Shown: positions 37,698-46,693, counted from the first letter of the stretch. The stretch: 64,000 nucleotides of DNA from Nocardia panacis (GCF_003598715.1 NZ_QZFU01000041.1:124001-188000), one strand, 5' to 3'. Notes: generated from the letters alone by a model not told the origin. Translations and numbers: made by a program.

Positions 37698-38383
37698 GGT
37701 TGCTCCCGCAGGACGAAGCCGACGCCGCGCACGGTGTGCACCACCCGCGCGGCGCCGGAGGATTCGAGTTTGCGCCGCAGGTAGGAGACGAAGACGTCGA
37801 CCACATTGGTGTCGGTGGTGAAGTCGTAACCCCATACGGCGGAGAGGATTTGCTCACGGGTGAGCACGATGCCGGTATTGGTGGCGAGCAGGGCGAGCAC
37901 CTCGTATTCGCGTTTGGTGAGGTCGACGGGAACACCGCGTGAGAGCACCCGGCGGCCGGCCGGGTCGATGCGTATCTCGCCGATGAGATGTTCGCCGCCG
38001 TGGCGTTCGGGTGTGGTCCGGCGACGCAGCAGGGCATGCAGTCGGGCGACGAGTTCGCCCAGGTCGAAGGGTTTGGTGAGGTAGTCGTCCGCGCCGCGTT
38101 CCAGGCAGGCGATGCGGTCGCTGACGGCGGTGCGCGCGCTGAGTACGCAGATGGGTAGGTCGTTTCCCATGGCGCGCAGTGCGGTGACGACCCCTACCCC
38201 GTCGAGCACCGGCATATTCACATCGAGCACCATGGCGTCGGGGGCGCTGTCGCGGACCTTGGTCAGTGCCTCGGCCCCGTCGGCGGCGGTGACCACCTCG
38301 AAGTCGGAGAGTTCCAGGCCGCGGCGCAGCGAGGTGAGCACTCGAACCTCGTCGTCGGCGACCAGGATTCGGCGTCCGGTCAT
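37694..38383 (-). CDS. prrA: PrrA-like OmpR-family response regulator, 229 aa
   Basis: Receiver domain 5-115 with acidic pocket D10-D11, phospho-acceptor Asp54 ([12 protein letters not shown]) and Lys104 (YLTKPFDL), then a winged helix ([50 protein letters not shown]). The phrases [15 protein letters not shown] and [11 protein letters not shown] are near-identical to PrrA of M. tuberculosis. It shares a long intergenic region with the divergent IniB-like gene, which it might control. Confidence 0.85.
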   Translation of the reverse strand: MTGRRILVADDEVRVLTSLRRGLELSDFEVVTAADGAEALTKVRDSAPDAMVLDVNMPVLDGVGVVTALRAMGNDLPICVLSARTAVSDRIACLERGADDYLTKPFDLGELVARLHALLRRRTTPERHGGEHLIGEIRIDPAGRRVLSRGVPVDLTKREYEVLALLATNTGIVLTREQILSAVWGYDFTTDTNVVDVFVSYLRRKLESSGAARVVHTVRGVGFVLREQP

Positions 38384-38742
38384 GGCGTCACCCTATGGCG
38401 GGTCATCCGGTGTGTTCTCCTTCACGGTACGGGGTGATTCGGCGAATTCGACGGTAGGGCAGGGTGCTTCAGCATCGATTGAGCAATCATTAGAGATCTC
38501 TGAGTTTTCCGAGTTGGGTCGGGGGGCGGATTGCGTGGGCAATCGTCGTGCGTATCCTGGATGGCGAGCTGAGAATGCGTCCAGTACGGAAGTCCGGTAA
38601 ATAAGGGGCTTCCGTTCTGCTTTCACGGCCGGCAAGGTGTCCCCTGAACTGTGGTTGTCGGGGATTTCCAGATATCGTTAAGTGATCTTCCCTCGGGTCG
38701 CCCGAGCGTATGAGGATGCTTGATGGCGAGAGTGGAGCTTGT
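38384..38742. other. Divergent regulatory gap, prrA-like / Gly-rich gene
   Basis: 359 bp without a convincing gene. It holds an inverted repeat ACGGAAG (38586-38592) and CTTCCGT (38609-38615) with a 16-base spacer, near a more AT-rich stretch (GGTAAATAAGG), and GAGAGTGGAG (about 38723-38732) as the ribosome site of the downstream gene. An eight-codon ATG frame at 38575-38601 overlaps the repeat and is probably chance. Confidence 0.4.
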
Positions 38743-41142
38743 ATGACGCGTGACCTGCCCTGGAAAAAGACTGCCGAGGCAGCCGAGGCTGTCGATGCCG
38801 CCGAGACGGGCGAGGCCGCGAACGATACCGCCTACCGGGTGGCCACCGGCGTCGCGCGAGTCACCAGGGCCGGTGCGATCGTGACCGGCGGCGCGCTGGT
38901 GGCGTCGGCCGGAGCCAACCACTCGGTCTCCGGATCTTCCCGACTCGACAGTTGGAATACCGGTTGGGGGCATGGCGGCGACCCGGAGGCGGGGACGCCC
39001 AGCCCGGTGGTGACCTATCCGGATCCGACGCCCGAAACCGTCGCGCCACGCCACAGCGCCAATCAACCTCTCGCCAACCAGCCCGTACATGACGGGACCT
39101 TCGGTCTGCACGGTTCGGGTCCAGGCGGATTGCCGGTGCCCGGAATCGACTACGCCGGAACGGACGCGGGCATGCACCTGCCCGGCGCCTACCCCGGCGA
39201 ATCCGGATTCGGTGTCCCCGGAATCGGGCCGCAGCAGAGCTTCGGGATTCCAGGTCAGTCCGGGGTGGGCACCGATGCGATACCGCCGATTCCGGGGACC
39301 TCCGGCGGCAGCGGTATGTCGATTCCCGGCACTTCGGGTGGCAGTGGCATGTCCATCCCCGGCACTTCGGGTGACGGTCCGTCCATTCCGGGCATTCCGG
39401 GCATTCCTGGTGATGGTGGTCTGTCCATTCCGAGTATTCCGGGCACCACCGATGATGGTGGCTTCTCGATTCCGGGCACCCATTCCTCGCACGCGCACGA
39501 TCCCTGGGGCGGGCACAGCGCCTTCGACCAGCCCGGCGGATTCGGTCTGCCCGGACACGGGCTCGGCGGCACCGGTTTCGGAATCACGGGAATCAATGGC
39601 ATCGGGGCGCCGGACCAGGGCCAGGCATTGCCCAACCACGCCGGCAGTGCGTTCGACGGTATCGGTCATTCGGACGGTGTCGGCGTATTCCTCGGTACGG
39701 AGACCCACTTCAATGCCGGGATCGGTCCGAACGGGATCTACGTGCACGCCGATATGAAGGTGGACTTCGCGGTTGGGCGGGTCGGCGATCAACTCGACCA
39801 CTTCACCAATCATCTCGGCAGTGCGCTGCCGAGCCAGGCCGGTTCGCCCTTCGCCACCGATCATCAAAACAGCCAGGGCTACGCGAGTGGTTTGTCCGGC
39901 GGATCCGGACAAACGTCGAATGTCTCCCAGACACAGGGTGTTTCGCCGACGGTGGGACAGACCCCGCAGTCCGCGACATTCGGTCAGCCGCAAGCGGCCG
40001 GTCAAACCCAAGCCGCGGCCCAGCCGCAGGCACTGAGCCAGCAGGCGACGCAACCGCAGGCGCTGAGCCAACCGCAGCCGGTCTTCCAACAGCCCGCCGC
40101 GTCGACCCAGTTGGCCTCCACCCAGGTCGCCCAGCCGATCGCGCCGACGGTCCCCATCGCGCCCGCCCCGGCGCCGGTAGCCGTGGCCCAGCCGGTGGTG
40201 ACGACCCCATTGCAGACCACCATCCAGCCGGATGCCGCACACGCGCCGATCGCGAATGTGATGGGCGCGCAAAACGGACCCTCCCCGCTGACCGCGCCCG
40301 CCGCGGCCGTGCCCGCGCTGTTCGATCACGGCATCAAACCGACCCTGGTCAAGCCGACGCAGCCCGTCGACCACACGGTCACCGATCCCACCACGCGACC
40401 GAGCACCGCGCCGACGACCGCCACCCCGTCGACCGGCAAGGTGCCGCCGCCGGTGGTGCCGAGCACCGCGCCGGAGCCGTCGATCCCGCGCACGCAGGAT
40501 CACACCGGCGTGACCACCCCGGTGGTTCCGGTCAACCCGACCCCGATCGTCCCCGATACGGAGGGCGGTGTCACCAAGGTGCCGGGCACCCATGTGGGCG
40601 TTACTCCGACACCGGGCGCGGGCACTACCTCCGGTGACGGTGAAACCTCCGGCACCGGAACGGGTTCGGTGCTCACACCCGCGAGCCCGCCCACCCAGGG
40701 CGGCGGCGCGAGTCAGCACCCGCAGCCCACTCCGGCCCATCCGCCCGTGGTCACACCCCAGACCCACGATCCGCTGCCGAGCACGGTTCCGGTGAATCCA
40801 CCGGTCCAGGTGACTCCGCAGCCCGCGCCGATGGATCCGGGACACAATGTCCCGACCATGCATCCGCAGCCGGTCCCACCTCCGGTGACCCCGGTGGTTC
40901 CCGCGCAACCGGTCGTCCCGGTCAAGCCGTTGCCGACGTTCAACACCCAGCCGCACGCGGTCGCGGATTCGGATACGGTCTTCCAGGTCGCCGCGCCCGA
41001 TCCGGGGCTGTACGCGCTGCATGTGGTGGACAGCTACGGGCACGGCCTGATGACCGGATCGCTCTCCGGTGCGCTGCTGCCGGATGCGACCATTGCCGAG
41101 ACGCATCACCCGGTTGTCGGACCGGATATCGTCCTGATGTGA
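38743..41142 (+). CDS. Large Gly/Pro/Gln-rich protein upstream of iniA-like gene, 799 aa
   Basis: Low-complexity protein placed like IniB of the mycobacterial iniBAC operon. Residues 1-60 are Ala-rich and helical (AAEAAEAVDAAETGEAAND, then AGAIVTGGALVASAGA); 185-250 carry repeats of the type SIPGTSGGSGM; about 320-360 is a more ordered block (VFLGTETHFNAGIGPNGIYVHADMK); then a Gln/Thr-rich stretch (AAGQTQAAAQPQALSQQ) and a long Pro/Val/Thr region. The C-terminus, VFQVAAPDPGLYALHVVDSY onward, looks folded. No clear signal peptide. Homology to IniB is not established; the analogy is positional and compositional. Confidence 0.75.
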   Translation: MTRDLPWKKTAEAAEAVDAAETGEAANDTAYRVATGVARVTRAGAIVTGGALVASAGANHSVSGSSRLDSWNTGWGHGGDPEAGTPSPVVTYPDPTPETVAPRHSANQPLANQPVHDGTFGLHGSGPGGLPVPGIDYAGTDAGMHLPGAYPGESGFGVPGIGPQQSFGIPGQSGVGTDAIPPIPGTSGGSGMSIPGTSGGSGMSIPGTSGDGPSIPGIPGIPGDGGLSIPSIPGTTDDGGFSIPGTHSSHAHDPWGGHSAFDQPGGFGLPGHGLGGTGFGITGINGIGAPDQGQALPNHAGSAFDGIGHSDGVGVFLGTETHFNAGIGPNGIYVHADMKVDFAVGRVGDQLDHFTNHLGSALPSQAGSPFATDHQNSQGYASGLSGGSGQTSNVSQTQGVSPTVGQTPQSATFGQPQAAGQTQAAAQPQALSQQATQPQALSQPQPVFQQPAASTQLASTQVAQPIAPTVPIAPAPAPVAVAQPVVTTPLQTTIQPDAAHAPIANVMGAQNGPSPLTAPAAAVPALFDHGIKPTLVKPTQPVDHTVTDPTTRPSTAPTTATPSTGKVPPPVVPSTAPEPSIPRTQDHTGVTTPVVPVNPTPIVPDTEGGVTKVPGTHVGVTPTPGAGTTSGDGETSGTGTGSVLTPASPPTQGGGASQHPQPTPAHPPVVTPQTHDPLPSTVPVNPPVQVTPQPAPMDPGHNVPTMHPQPVPPPVTPVVPAQPVVPVKPLPTFNTQPHAVADSDTVFQVAAPDPGLYALHVVDSYGHGLMTGSLSGALLPDATIAETHHPVVGPDIVLM
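39294..39480 (+). repeat. Tandem SIPGTS-type coding repeats
   Basis: Degenerate repeats of about 33 and 24 bp encode GTSGGSGMSIP, GTSGGSGMSIP, GTSGDGPSIP, then GIPGIP, GDGGLSIP and DDGGFSIPGT. Copy number probably varies between strains. Confidence 0.7.
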
Positions 41143-41160
41143 ATCCGGCTGGGGCCGTTG

Positions 41161-41182
41161 AGGTGTCGCGATCGCGACACCT
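41161..41182. promoter_or_regulatory. Perfect 22-bp palindrome between the Gly-rich gene and iniA-like gene
   Basis: AGGTGTCGCGA followed directly by its complement TCGCGACACCT, 19 bp after the upstream stop. With no spacer it suits a dimeric protein better than an RNA hairpin, although a 9-bp stem with a GATC loop followed by TTT could attenuate transcription into the dynamin gene. Confidence 0.65.
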
Positions 41183-41215
41183 TTCATCGCGAGTGAACCA
41201 CTGTAAGGAGGAGGG

Positions 41216-43015
41216 TTGTCTGCCGCTGCCGGGATTGAGGCCGCGACGGTGAAGCATCCGGACGCGATGGCCCCGGTGCTCCGGATCATCGATGAACTGC
41301 GGGAGATGACTCGAATGACCGGTCGGGAGGATCTCGGCGGTCGGCTCGGTATGGTCCGGGCCAGGGTGAGCGATCCCAGGGTGCGGTTGGTGGTCGTCGG
41401 CGAGGCCAAGAGCGGTATGAGCACCTTGGTGAACAGCCTGGTGCGTGCGCAGGTGAGCGCGACCGACAGCGAGTCGAGCGTGCCGGTGATCGTGGAGTAC
41501 GGCCCGGAGTCCACGGCGACACTGGTGCGTGCGGTCAACGGGCGCACCGAGCGTCAGCAGGTGGATCCGCTGAATCCCGGACCCGCGCTGAACGCGGCGG
41601 GCGTGATTCGCGCGGAGTTCACCGAGCCGAGTCGACTGCTGGCCGATGGCATCGTGGTGATGGACGCGCCCGGCGCGCGCGGTGCGGACAATACGACCTG
41701 GTCCATGATCGCCGCCGCCGATGTGGTGTTCTACGTCGCCGACGCGGGCAAGGAGCTGACCCCGGCGCAGGTGGCCTATCTGCGCCGCGTCGAACAGGTC
41801 TGTCCGACGGTCGTCTGCGTGCTGAACAAGATCGACCTGTATCCGCAGTGGTCGCATATCCAGCAGCGCAATCGGGATCTGCTCGACGCCTCCGGACTCG
41901 GGTTCGCGGTGGCCCCGGTCTCGGCGCTACTGCATCGGCAGGCCGGCGCGACCGGCGACTATCAGCGCGATATCGAATCCGGTGTGCCGCAGTTGATGGA
42001 CCATCTGCGCGATTACATCGTGGCCCGTGCTGACGAGGTCGCGGTGACGGCTGCGGTGCGGGATATCCGGTTGATCTGCGATCAGTTGGCGCAGACCATG
42101 CGCGCCGAGGCCGATGGACTCGGTGATCCGCGCAGGCGCGGCGAACTGACCCAGCGGCTGACCGCCGCCCGCGCCGAGGCCGACGAGTTGCGCCAGCGCA
42201 CCGCCACCTGGCAGGTGACGCTGCTCGATGGTGGCACCGAGCTGATGGCCGATGTGGAGCACGATCTGCGCCATCGCCTGCGCACCATCGTGCGCACCGC
42301 CGAGACCGAGATCACCAAGACCGATCCGGCCCGGCGCTGGAAGGAGTTCGGCGCGGATCTCGATGCCAGGATCGCCGAGGCGGTGGCGGAGAATTTCGAG
42401 CTGGCGCATGAGCGGGCGGTCGAGCTGTGCGAGCAGGTGGCCGCGAAATTCCCGGCCGATCACCGCTCGCCGCCCGCATCGGAGCTGCGGTTGAGCAATC
42501 CGGGTGAGGTGCTGGAACCGGTGCAGTCGCTGGAATCGCTGGAGAGCGCCGACGCCGGGATCACCGAGCAGTTCCTGTCGGCGCTGCGTGGCTCCTACGG
42601 TGGCATCCTGATGGTGGGTTTGGTGACCAGCCTGCTGAAAATGTCGCTGGTGAACTGGTATTCGGTCGGCGCGGGCGTGCTGTTGGGCGTCAACGCGCTG
42701 TGGGAGGTGCGGCGCACCCGTAAGCAGCGCCGTCGGGCCGAAGCCAAGGTGGCCGTCTCGCGTTTGATGGACGATGTGATCTTCCAGGTGAGCAAGGAGT
42801 CACGAAATCGGTTGCGCGCCATGCAGCGTGCGTTGCGTGATCATTTCACCGCGGTGGCCGACGCGGTGGGGCGCGATGCGGAGCAGACGTTGCGCGCCGC
42901 CGAGGAAGCCTACGCGCACTACGGCGATCGCGGCCCTGAGCGCGCGGCGGAGTTCGAGACCAAGCTCGGTCGTCTGCGAACCCTGCGCGCTCAGGCCGAT
43001 CAGCTAGCCGCCTAG
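41216..43015 (+). CDS. iniA: IniA-like bacterial dynamin-family GTPase, 599 aa
   Basis: Membrane-remodelling dynamin-like protein; mycobacterial IniA is induced by cell-wall inhibitors. G3 is DAPGARGA, G4 is NKIDLYP. The Walker A segment reads GEAKSGMSTLVNSL: methionine stands where GK[ST] needs lysine. The C-terminal paddle region (RGSYGGILMVGLVTSLLKM ... NWYSVGAGVLLGV, about 459-490) and VSKESRNRLRAMQRALRDHF match IniA strongly. TTG start at 41216 four bases after AGGAGGAGGG; GTG at 41249 is an alternative. No iniC follows. The symbol is by similarity. Confidence 0.82.
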   Translation: MSAAAGIEAATVKHPDAMAPVLRIIDELREMTRMTGREDLGGRLGMVRARVSDPRVRLVVVGEAKSGMSTLVNSLVRAQVSATDSESSVPVIVEYGPESTATLVRAVNGRTERQQVDPLNPGPALNAAGVIRAEFTEPSRLLADGIVVMDAPGARGADNTTWSMIAAADVVFYVADAGKELTPAQVAYLRRVEQVCPTVVCVLNKIDLYPQWSHIQQRNRDLLDASGLGFAVAPVSALLHRQAGATGDYQRDIESGVPQLMDHLRDYIVARADEVAVTAAVRDIRLICDQLAQTMRAEADGLGDPRRRGELTQRLTAARAEADELRQRTATWQVTLLDGGTELMADVEHDLRHRLRTIVRTAETEITKTDPARRWKEFGADLDARIAEAVAENFELAHERAVELCEQVAAKFPADHRSPPASELRLSNPGEVLEPVQSLESLESADAGITEQFLSALRGSYGGILMVGLVTSLLKMSLVNWYSVGAGVLLGVNALWEVRRTRKQRRRAEAKVAVSRLMDDVIFQVSKESRNRLRAMQRALRDHFTAVADAVGRDAEQTLRAAEEAYAHYGDRGPERAAEFETKLGRLRTLRAQADQLAA

Positions 43016-43044
43016 GGCCTGCTCTAGCCCTGCCCTAGCCCTTT

Positions 43045-45129
43045 TCAGCCGGGGTGCGCGGCCGGGCCGTGCGCGGGCTGGAACTGCCCGGCATGGCGCG
43101 ACTCCTCGGCCCTGATCACATGCGTCACCGCATTGATCAGGGCCAGGTGGGTGAATGCCTGCGGGAAGTTGCCGAGGTGGCGGCCGCTGCGCGAATCGAT
43201 CTCCTCCGCGTAGAGCTGCAATGGGCTGGCATAGCCGAGCAGCCGCTCGCACAGATGCCGGGCGCGTCGAATCTCACCGATCTCCACCAGCGCCGAGACC
43301 AGCCAGAACGAGCAGATGGTGAATGATCCTTCCGCGCCGCTGAGCCCGTCGTCGGTGGTTTCGGTGCGATAGCGCAGGACCAGGCCGTTCTCGGTGAGCC
43401 GGTCGGCGATGGCGAGTACGGTGGCCCGCACCCGGTGGTCGTCGGGCGGCAGGAAGCGCACCAGCACCACCAACAGCAGTGAGGCGTCCAGGGTTTCGCC
43501 GCCGTAGGTCTGGGTGAAGACGCCGTAACTGTCGACCCCGTGGGTCAGGATGTCGTCCTTGATCTCGTCGGCGATGGCGTACCACTCGGTGGCCCGCTCG
43601 AATTGGCCGTGCATCTCGGCCAGTTTCGCGCCGCGGTCCACGGCGACCCAGCACATCACCTTCGACGAGGTGAAGTGCTGTGGTTCGCCGCGCACCTCCC
43701 AGATGCCACGGTCGGGTTCGCGCCAGTGCGCGATGGCGGCGCGCACCTGCCGCTCCAGCAGCGGCCAGAGCGTCTCGGGGACCTGCTGGCGCGATTTCAC
43801 GTGCAGGTAGACCGCGTCGAGCATGGTGCCCCAGATATCGTGCTGATCCTGGTTGTAGGCGCCGTTGCCGATCCGGACGGGCCGCGCCTGGTCGTAGCCG
43901 GTGAGGTTGTCGAGGGTGGATTCGGTGATATCGCGCTCGCCGCCGATGCCGTAGAGCACCTGCAGCGGGACGGTGTCGCCGTTCTCACCCGAGGAGGCGT
44001 CGCGCAGGAAGGCGAAGAAGTCGTCGGCCTCCCGATCCAGGCCAAGGGTGTACAAACCCCACAGGGCGAAGCTGGAATCGCGCACCCAGGTGTAGCGGTA
44101 GTCCCAGTTGCGTTCGCCGCCGGGGGTTTCCGGCAGTGAGGTGGTGGCGGCCGCGAGCAGCGCACCGGTGGGCGCGTAGGTCAGACCCTTGAGGGTGAGT
44201 GCGCTGCGCTGCAGGTAGCTGCGCCACGGGTGGTCCGGGAAATTGCCGAGGGTGACCCACTGCCGCCAGTACTCGGTGGTCTGCCACATCTTTTGCGCGG
44301 CGTCCTGATAGGTGCGCGGTGCGGGCAGTTCCGACCAGGTGAGCGCGACGAAGACCTGGTCGCCCTCCTGCATCCTGGTGCGCGCCCGCGCCTCCCGACC
44401 TTCGAGTCCGAGCCGCAGATCGGTGGTCAGCACCAGGGTGGGACCGGCGGCCGGGTCGTCGCCGCGGGTGGCGGTGGCCTCCTCGTAGACCTTGCCGGTG
44501 TACTGCCAGTTCGCGCCGCCCCGGTGATAGTCGAAGGAGGGTTCGCAGCTCATCTCCAATTCGACCGTGCCATTGACGCATTTCACCGTGCGCAGCAGCA
44601 GATGTTCGGCATCCCAGTCCATCGGGGTGCGGCGATGGGTGCGGCTGCGCTGGTCGTTGTTGTGCCAGGGACCCAGGACCAGCGCGTCGCGCACGATGAG
44701 CCAACCGGTCTCGGTCTGCCAGGTGGTCTCGAGGATCATGCCGCCGGGCAGGTAGCGCCGCGCGGCGGGCACATTGACCCCGTACGGGCCGATGCGGAAG
44801 TGACCGGCGCTGCGATCGAGCATCGCACCGAAGACACTGGGCGAATCCGGGCGTGGCACGCACATCCACTCGACCGAACCATTGCTCGCGACCAGGCAGC
44901 TGGTCTCGCAGTCGGAGAGGAAGGCGTAGTCGTCGATCGCGGGGTAGACGGCCCGGCTCTGTATATCCATGAGCGGGCTGAGCACCGGCAGGTCGTCCGG
45001 CTCGGCTGTTGCCGCGTCCGATTCGGCTGTTGCCATGTCTGCTTCGGCTGTCGCAGTGTTTGCTTCGGCTGTCGCAGTGTTGGCTTCGGCTGTCGCCGCG
45101 GGGCTATCGAAATCCTCGGAAAACGCCAT
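43045..45129 (-). CDS. GH15-family trehalase, 694 aa
   Basis: Glycoside hydrolase with glucoamylase-like (alpha/alpha)6 barrel, equivalent to mycobacterial trehalase Rv2402 by position. N-terminal sandwich domain begins DDYAFLSDCETSCLVASNGSVEWMCVPR; the catalytic barrel has NWDYRYTWVRDSSFALWGLY and the acid Glu region in GIWEVRGEPQHFTSSKVMCWVAVDRG and GAEGSFTICSFWL. Hydrolyses alpha,alpha-trehalose to glucose in the cytosol. Residues about 11-45 are a repeat-derived acidic linker (ATAEANT units). ATG at 45129 is favoured; GTG at 45165 would add 12 residues. Confidence 0.88.
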   Translation of the reverse strand: MAFSEDFDSPAATAEANTATAEANTATAEADMATAESDAATAEPDDLPVLSPLMDIQSRAVYPAIDDYAFLSDCETSCLVASNGSVEWMCVPRPDSPSVFGAMLDRSAGHFRIGPYGVNVPAARRYLPGGMILETTWQTETGWLIVRDALVLGPWHNNDQRSRTHRRTPMDWDAEHLLLRTVKCVNGTVELEMSCEPSFDYHRGGANWQYTGKVYEEATATRGDDPAAGPTLVLTTDLRLGLEGREARARTRMQEGDQVFVALTWSELPAPRTYQDAAQKMWQTTEYWRQWVTLGNFPDHPWRSYLQRSALTLKGLTYAPTGALLAAATTSLPETPGGERNWDYRYTWVRDSSFALWGLYTLGLDREADDFFAFLRDASSGENGDTVPLQVLYGIGGERDITESTLDNLTGYDQARPVRIGNGAYNQDQHDIWGTMLDAVYLHVKSRQQVPETLWPLLERQVRAAIAHWREPDRGIWEVRGEPQHFTSSKVMCWVAVDRGAKLAEMHGQFERATEWYAIADEIKDDILTHGVDSYGVFTQTYGGETLDASLLLVVLVRFLPPDDHRVRATVLAIADRLTENGLVLRYRTETTDDGLSGAEGSFTICSFWLVSALVEIGEIRRARHLCERLLGYASPLQLYAEEIDSRSGRHLGNFPQAFTHLALINAVTHVIRAEESRHAGQFQPAHGPAAHPG
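45002..45105 (-). repeat. 21-bp tandem repeat in the trehalase N-terminus
   Basis: The core TCGGCTGT (plus strand) recurs at 45002, 45023, 45044, 45065 and 45086, exactly 21 bp apart. Each unit encodes seven residues of the form TAEANTA. In-frame, so copy-number change would only lengthen the linker. Confidence 0.85.
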
Positions 45130-45242
45130 GCTGCCATGATTGGCCGCCAACAGCCCTGCGTCCACTGCGACATCCCCGGGTGTGCGGAGTTATCCACGCC
45201 CGCGACTCTTGGCTTGCGCCCGGCAGCTACTAGGCTGGGGAT

Positions 45243-45527
45243 GTGCACAGCATCGCGGGTTGGTGGGACGGCTTCGAACTCTGGGTGGCGGGACTGCCCT
45301 TCATTCCGCAGTTCCTGGTGGTGCTGCTCGGCATGGTCCCGGTGAGTTTCGCGATCGCCTTCGCCCTGGACCGGGGGTTGCGGGCCGGGCTGCGCCTGCT
45401 CGGCCGCGACCGGATCGCGGCCCGTCGGGAGCATCCCGCCGAGCCGGAGATCACGGTGCCGTCCTCCCCGGCCGAGCTGATGGACCATGCGGCGCACCGG
45501 ACCGTCGTGCAGAGCGGGGCGCGCTGA
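45243..45527 (+). CDS. Small membrane protein, 94 aa
   Basis: One or two hydrophobic segments near residues 18-42 (LPFIPQFLVVLLGMVPVSFAIAFAL), then a basic cytosolic tail (RGLRAGLRLLGRDRIAARRE). GTG at 45243 follows TAGGCT (45231-45236) by six bases, a leaderless promoter. Divergent from trehalase; the end overlaps a tiny TM gene. It may correspond to the Rv2401A slot in M. tuberculosis. Function unknown. Confidence 0.7.
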   Translation: MHSIAGWWDGFELWVAGLPFIPQFLVVLLGMVPVSFAIAFALDRGLRAGLRLLGRDRIAARREHPAEPEITVPSSPAELMDHAAHRTVVQSGAR

Positions 45528-45604
45528 TGCCGCGCTCGCGGGTGCAGTTGGCGCTGATCGGGCTCATCGTGCTGGTCATCGTGGCCTGGTTGGTGACCCG
45601 CTGA
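45527..45604 (+). CDS. 25-residue single-TM peptide
   Basis: ATG at 45527 shares its A with the preceding TGA. The peptide is MPRSRVQ, then an unbroken hydrophobic run LALIGLIVLVIVAWLV, then TR: a basic N-terminus and one membrane helix. Translational coupling to the 94-aa membrane gene argues that it is real and acts with it. Too small for most gene finders. Confidence 0.6.
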   Translation: MPRSRVQLALIGLIVLVIVAWLVTR

Positions 45605-45631
45605 CGGCGTTGATCGACCAGCCGAGGGCGC

Positions 45632-46693
45632 CTATTTCTCGTCGCCGCCGGTGCGCCAGTCGTTGAACCGCTTGCCGATCTTGGAGACCGCGTCGCCGAC
45701 CTCATGACCGACGGTGCCCACCGCCGAACCGACATCGTGGCCTAGATTGCGCACGGTCTTGATCAGCGGATCCTCCGACTGGTCGAAGTTCTGCCGGTAG
45801 GTTCGGGCCGCCTCCTTGACCTCCTCGCCGATGCGGATATTGCGATCCTGGTCCCGGCGCGGGTAGTCGCCGCCGAGGACGCGACCGTACTCCCCGGATT
45901 GGATCCACCCGCGCAGTTCAGCGGCCCGCAGCACGGCGAACGGATGCGAGGCCAGTTCCAGGTTGAGCAGTTTCAGCACGCCGTCGCGCAGATCGCCCGA
46001 TCGTTCGTAGTCGTCGGCCTGCATGAGGAACGCGCCGTGGTCCATCTCCTTGATCCAGGTGCCGCCCGCCGTCTTCATGTGCACCCGCACCGACGCTTCG
46101 ACATCCTGGCCGCAGAGCAGGCCCGCGCGATCCCCCGACAGTTCGGATTTGCGGCTCCACTCCATGAGCGCGGCCACGATGGCGCGCAGCGCCCACCCGC
46201 CGACCGGCAGCCAGCCGATGGTGTCCGACAGGCGCAGCAGATGCAGCAGCATGGTCCGGTACACCGCGTGCCCGGATAGGGCGTGGCCGAGTTCGTGTCC
46301 GATGACGAAGCGCAATTCCTCGGTGTCCATCAGGTCGATCAGTCCGGTGGTGAGGACGATGAACGGTCGGTCCATTCCGATGGTGAACGCGTTGACAGCG
46401 GGGTCCTGCAGGACGAACATCTCCGGAACCGTTGCGGCGTCCAGGATTTCGACGCAGTCCTGACGCAACTGATGCAGTGAGCGGAACTGGCGTTCGTCGA
46501 CCCGGACCGCGGTGGCCAGGTAGAGCAGCCGGTGCTGGCGCTCCTGGAGCAGGCCGGACAGGGTGCGCAGCACGGTGTCGAATCCGCCGAGGCTGCGCAG
46601 GGTGACCAGGGCGGTGCGGTCGGCGGGATGCTCCCAGGCGCGGGTGCTGATATCGGGGAAGCGGGTGCGGATGCGGTCGGGACTGTTGTTCAC
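45632..46693 (-). CDS. M48-family zinc metalloprotease, 353 aa
   Basis: HtpX/Ste24-like peptidase core with HELGHALSGH (about 134-143) and the downstream Glu in SRKSELSGDRAG as third ligand. The two hydrophobic stretches around 145-175 are short, so membrane attachment is uncertain. The C-terminal 70 residues (EEVKEAARTYRQNFDQ ... VGSAVGTVGHEVGDAVSKIG) form an amphipathic helical tail. Housekeeping of membrane proteins is the family theme. Confidence 0.9.
   Translation of the reverse strand: MNNSPDRIRTRFPDISTRAWEHPADRTALVTLRSLGGFDTVLRTLSGLLQERQHRLLYLATAVRVDERQFRSLHQLRQDCVEILDAATVPEMFVLQDPAVNAFTIGMDRPFIVLTTGLIDLMDTEELRFVIGHELGHALSGHAVYRTMLLHLLRLSDTIGWLPVGGWALRAIVAALMEWSRKSELSGDRAGLLCGQDVEASVRVHMKTAGGTWIKEMDHGAFLMQADDYERSGDLRDGVLKLLNLELASHPFAVLRAAELRGWIQSGEYGRVLGGDYPRRDQDRNIRIGEEVKEAARTYRQNFDQSEDPLIKTVRNLGHDVGSAVGTVGHEVGDAVSKIGKRFNDWRTGGDEK

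Noticed and set aside
38575-38601. Eight-codon leader peptide ahead of the Gly-rich gene
   Set aside because: No ribosome site and no codon bias to suggest attenuation; overlaps an inverted repeat that explains the sequence equally well.
39294-39480. Regular repeats suggesting a CRISPR array
   Set aside because: Units are contiguous, degenerate and in coding frame (SIPGTS type); there are no unique spacers and no cas genes.
38623-41547. 974-codon open frame on the minus strand, antisense to the Gly-rich gene
   Set aside because: Arg/His/Gly-rich translation with no domain, spans two genes and a palindrome; produced by the G/C third-position bias of the plus-strand gene.
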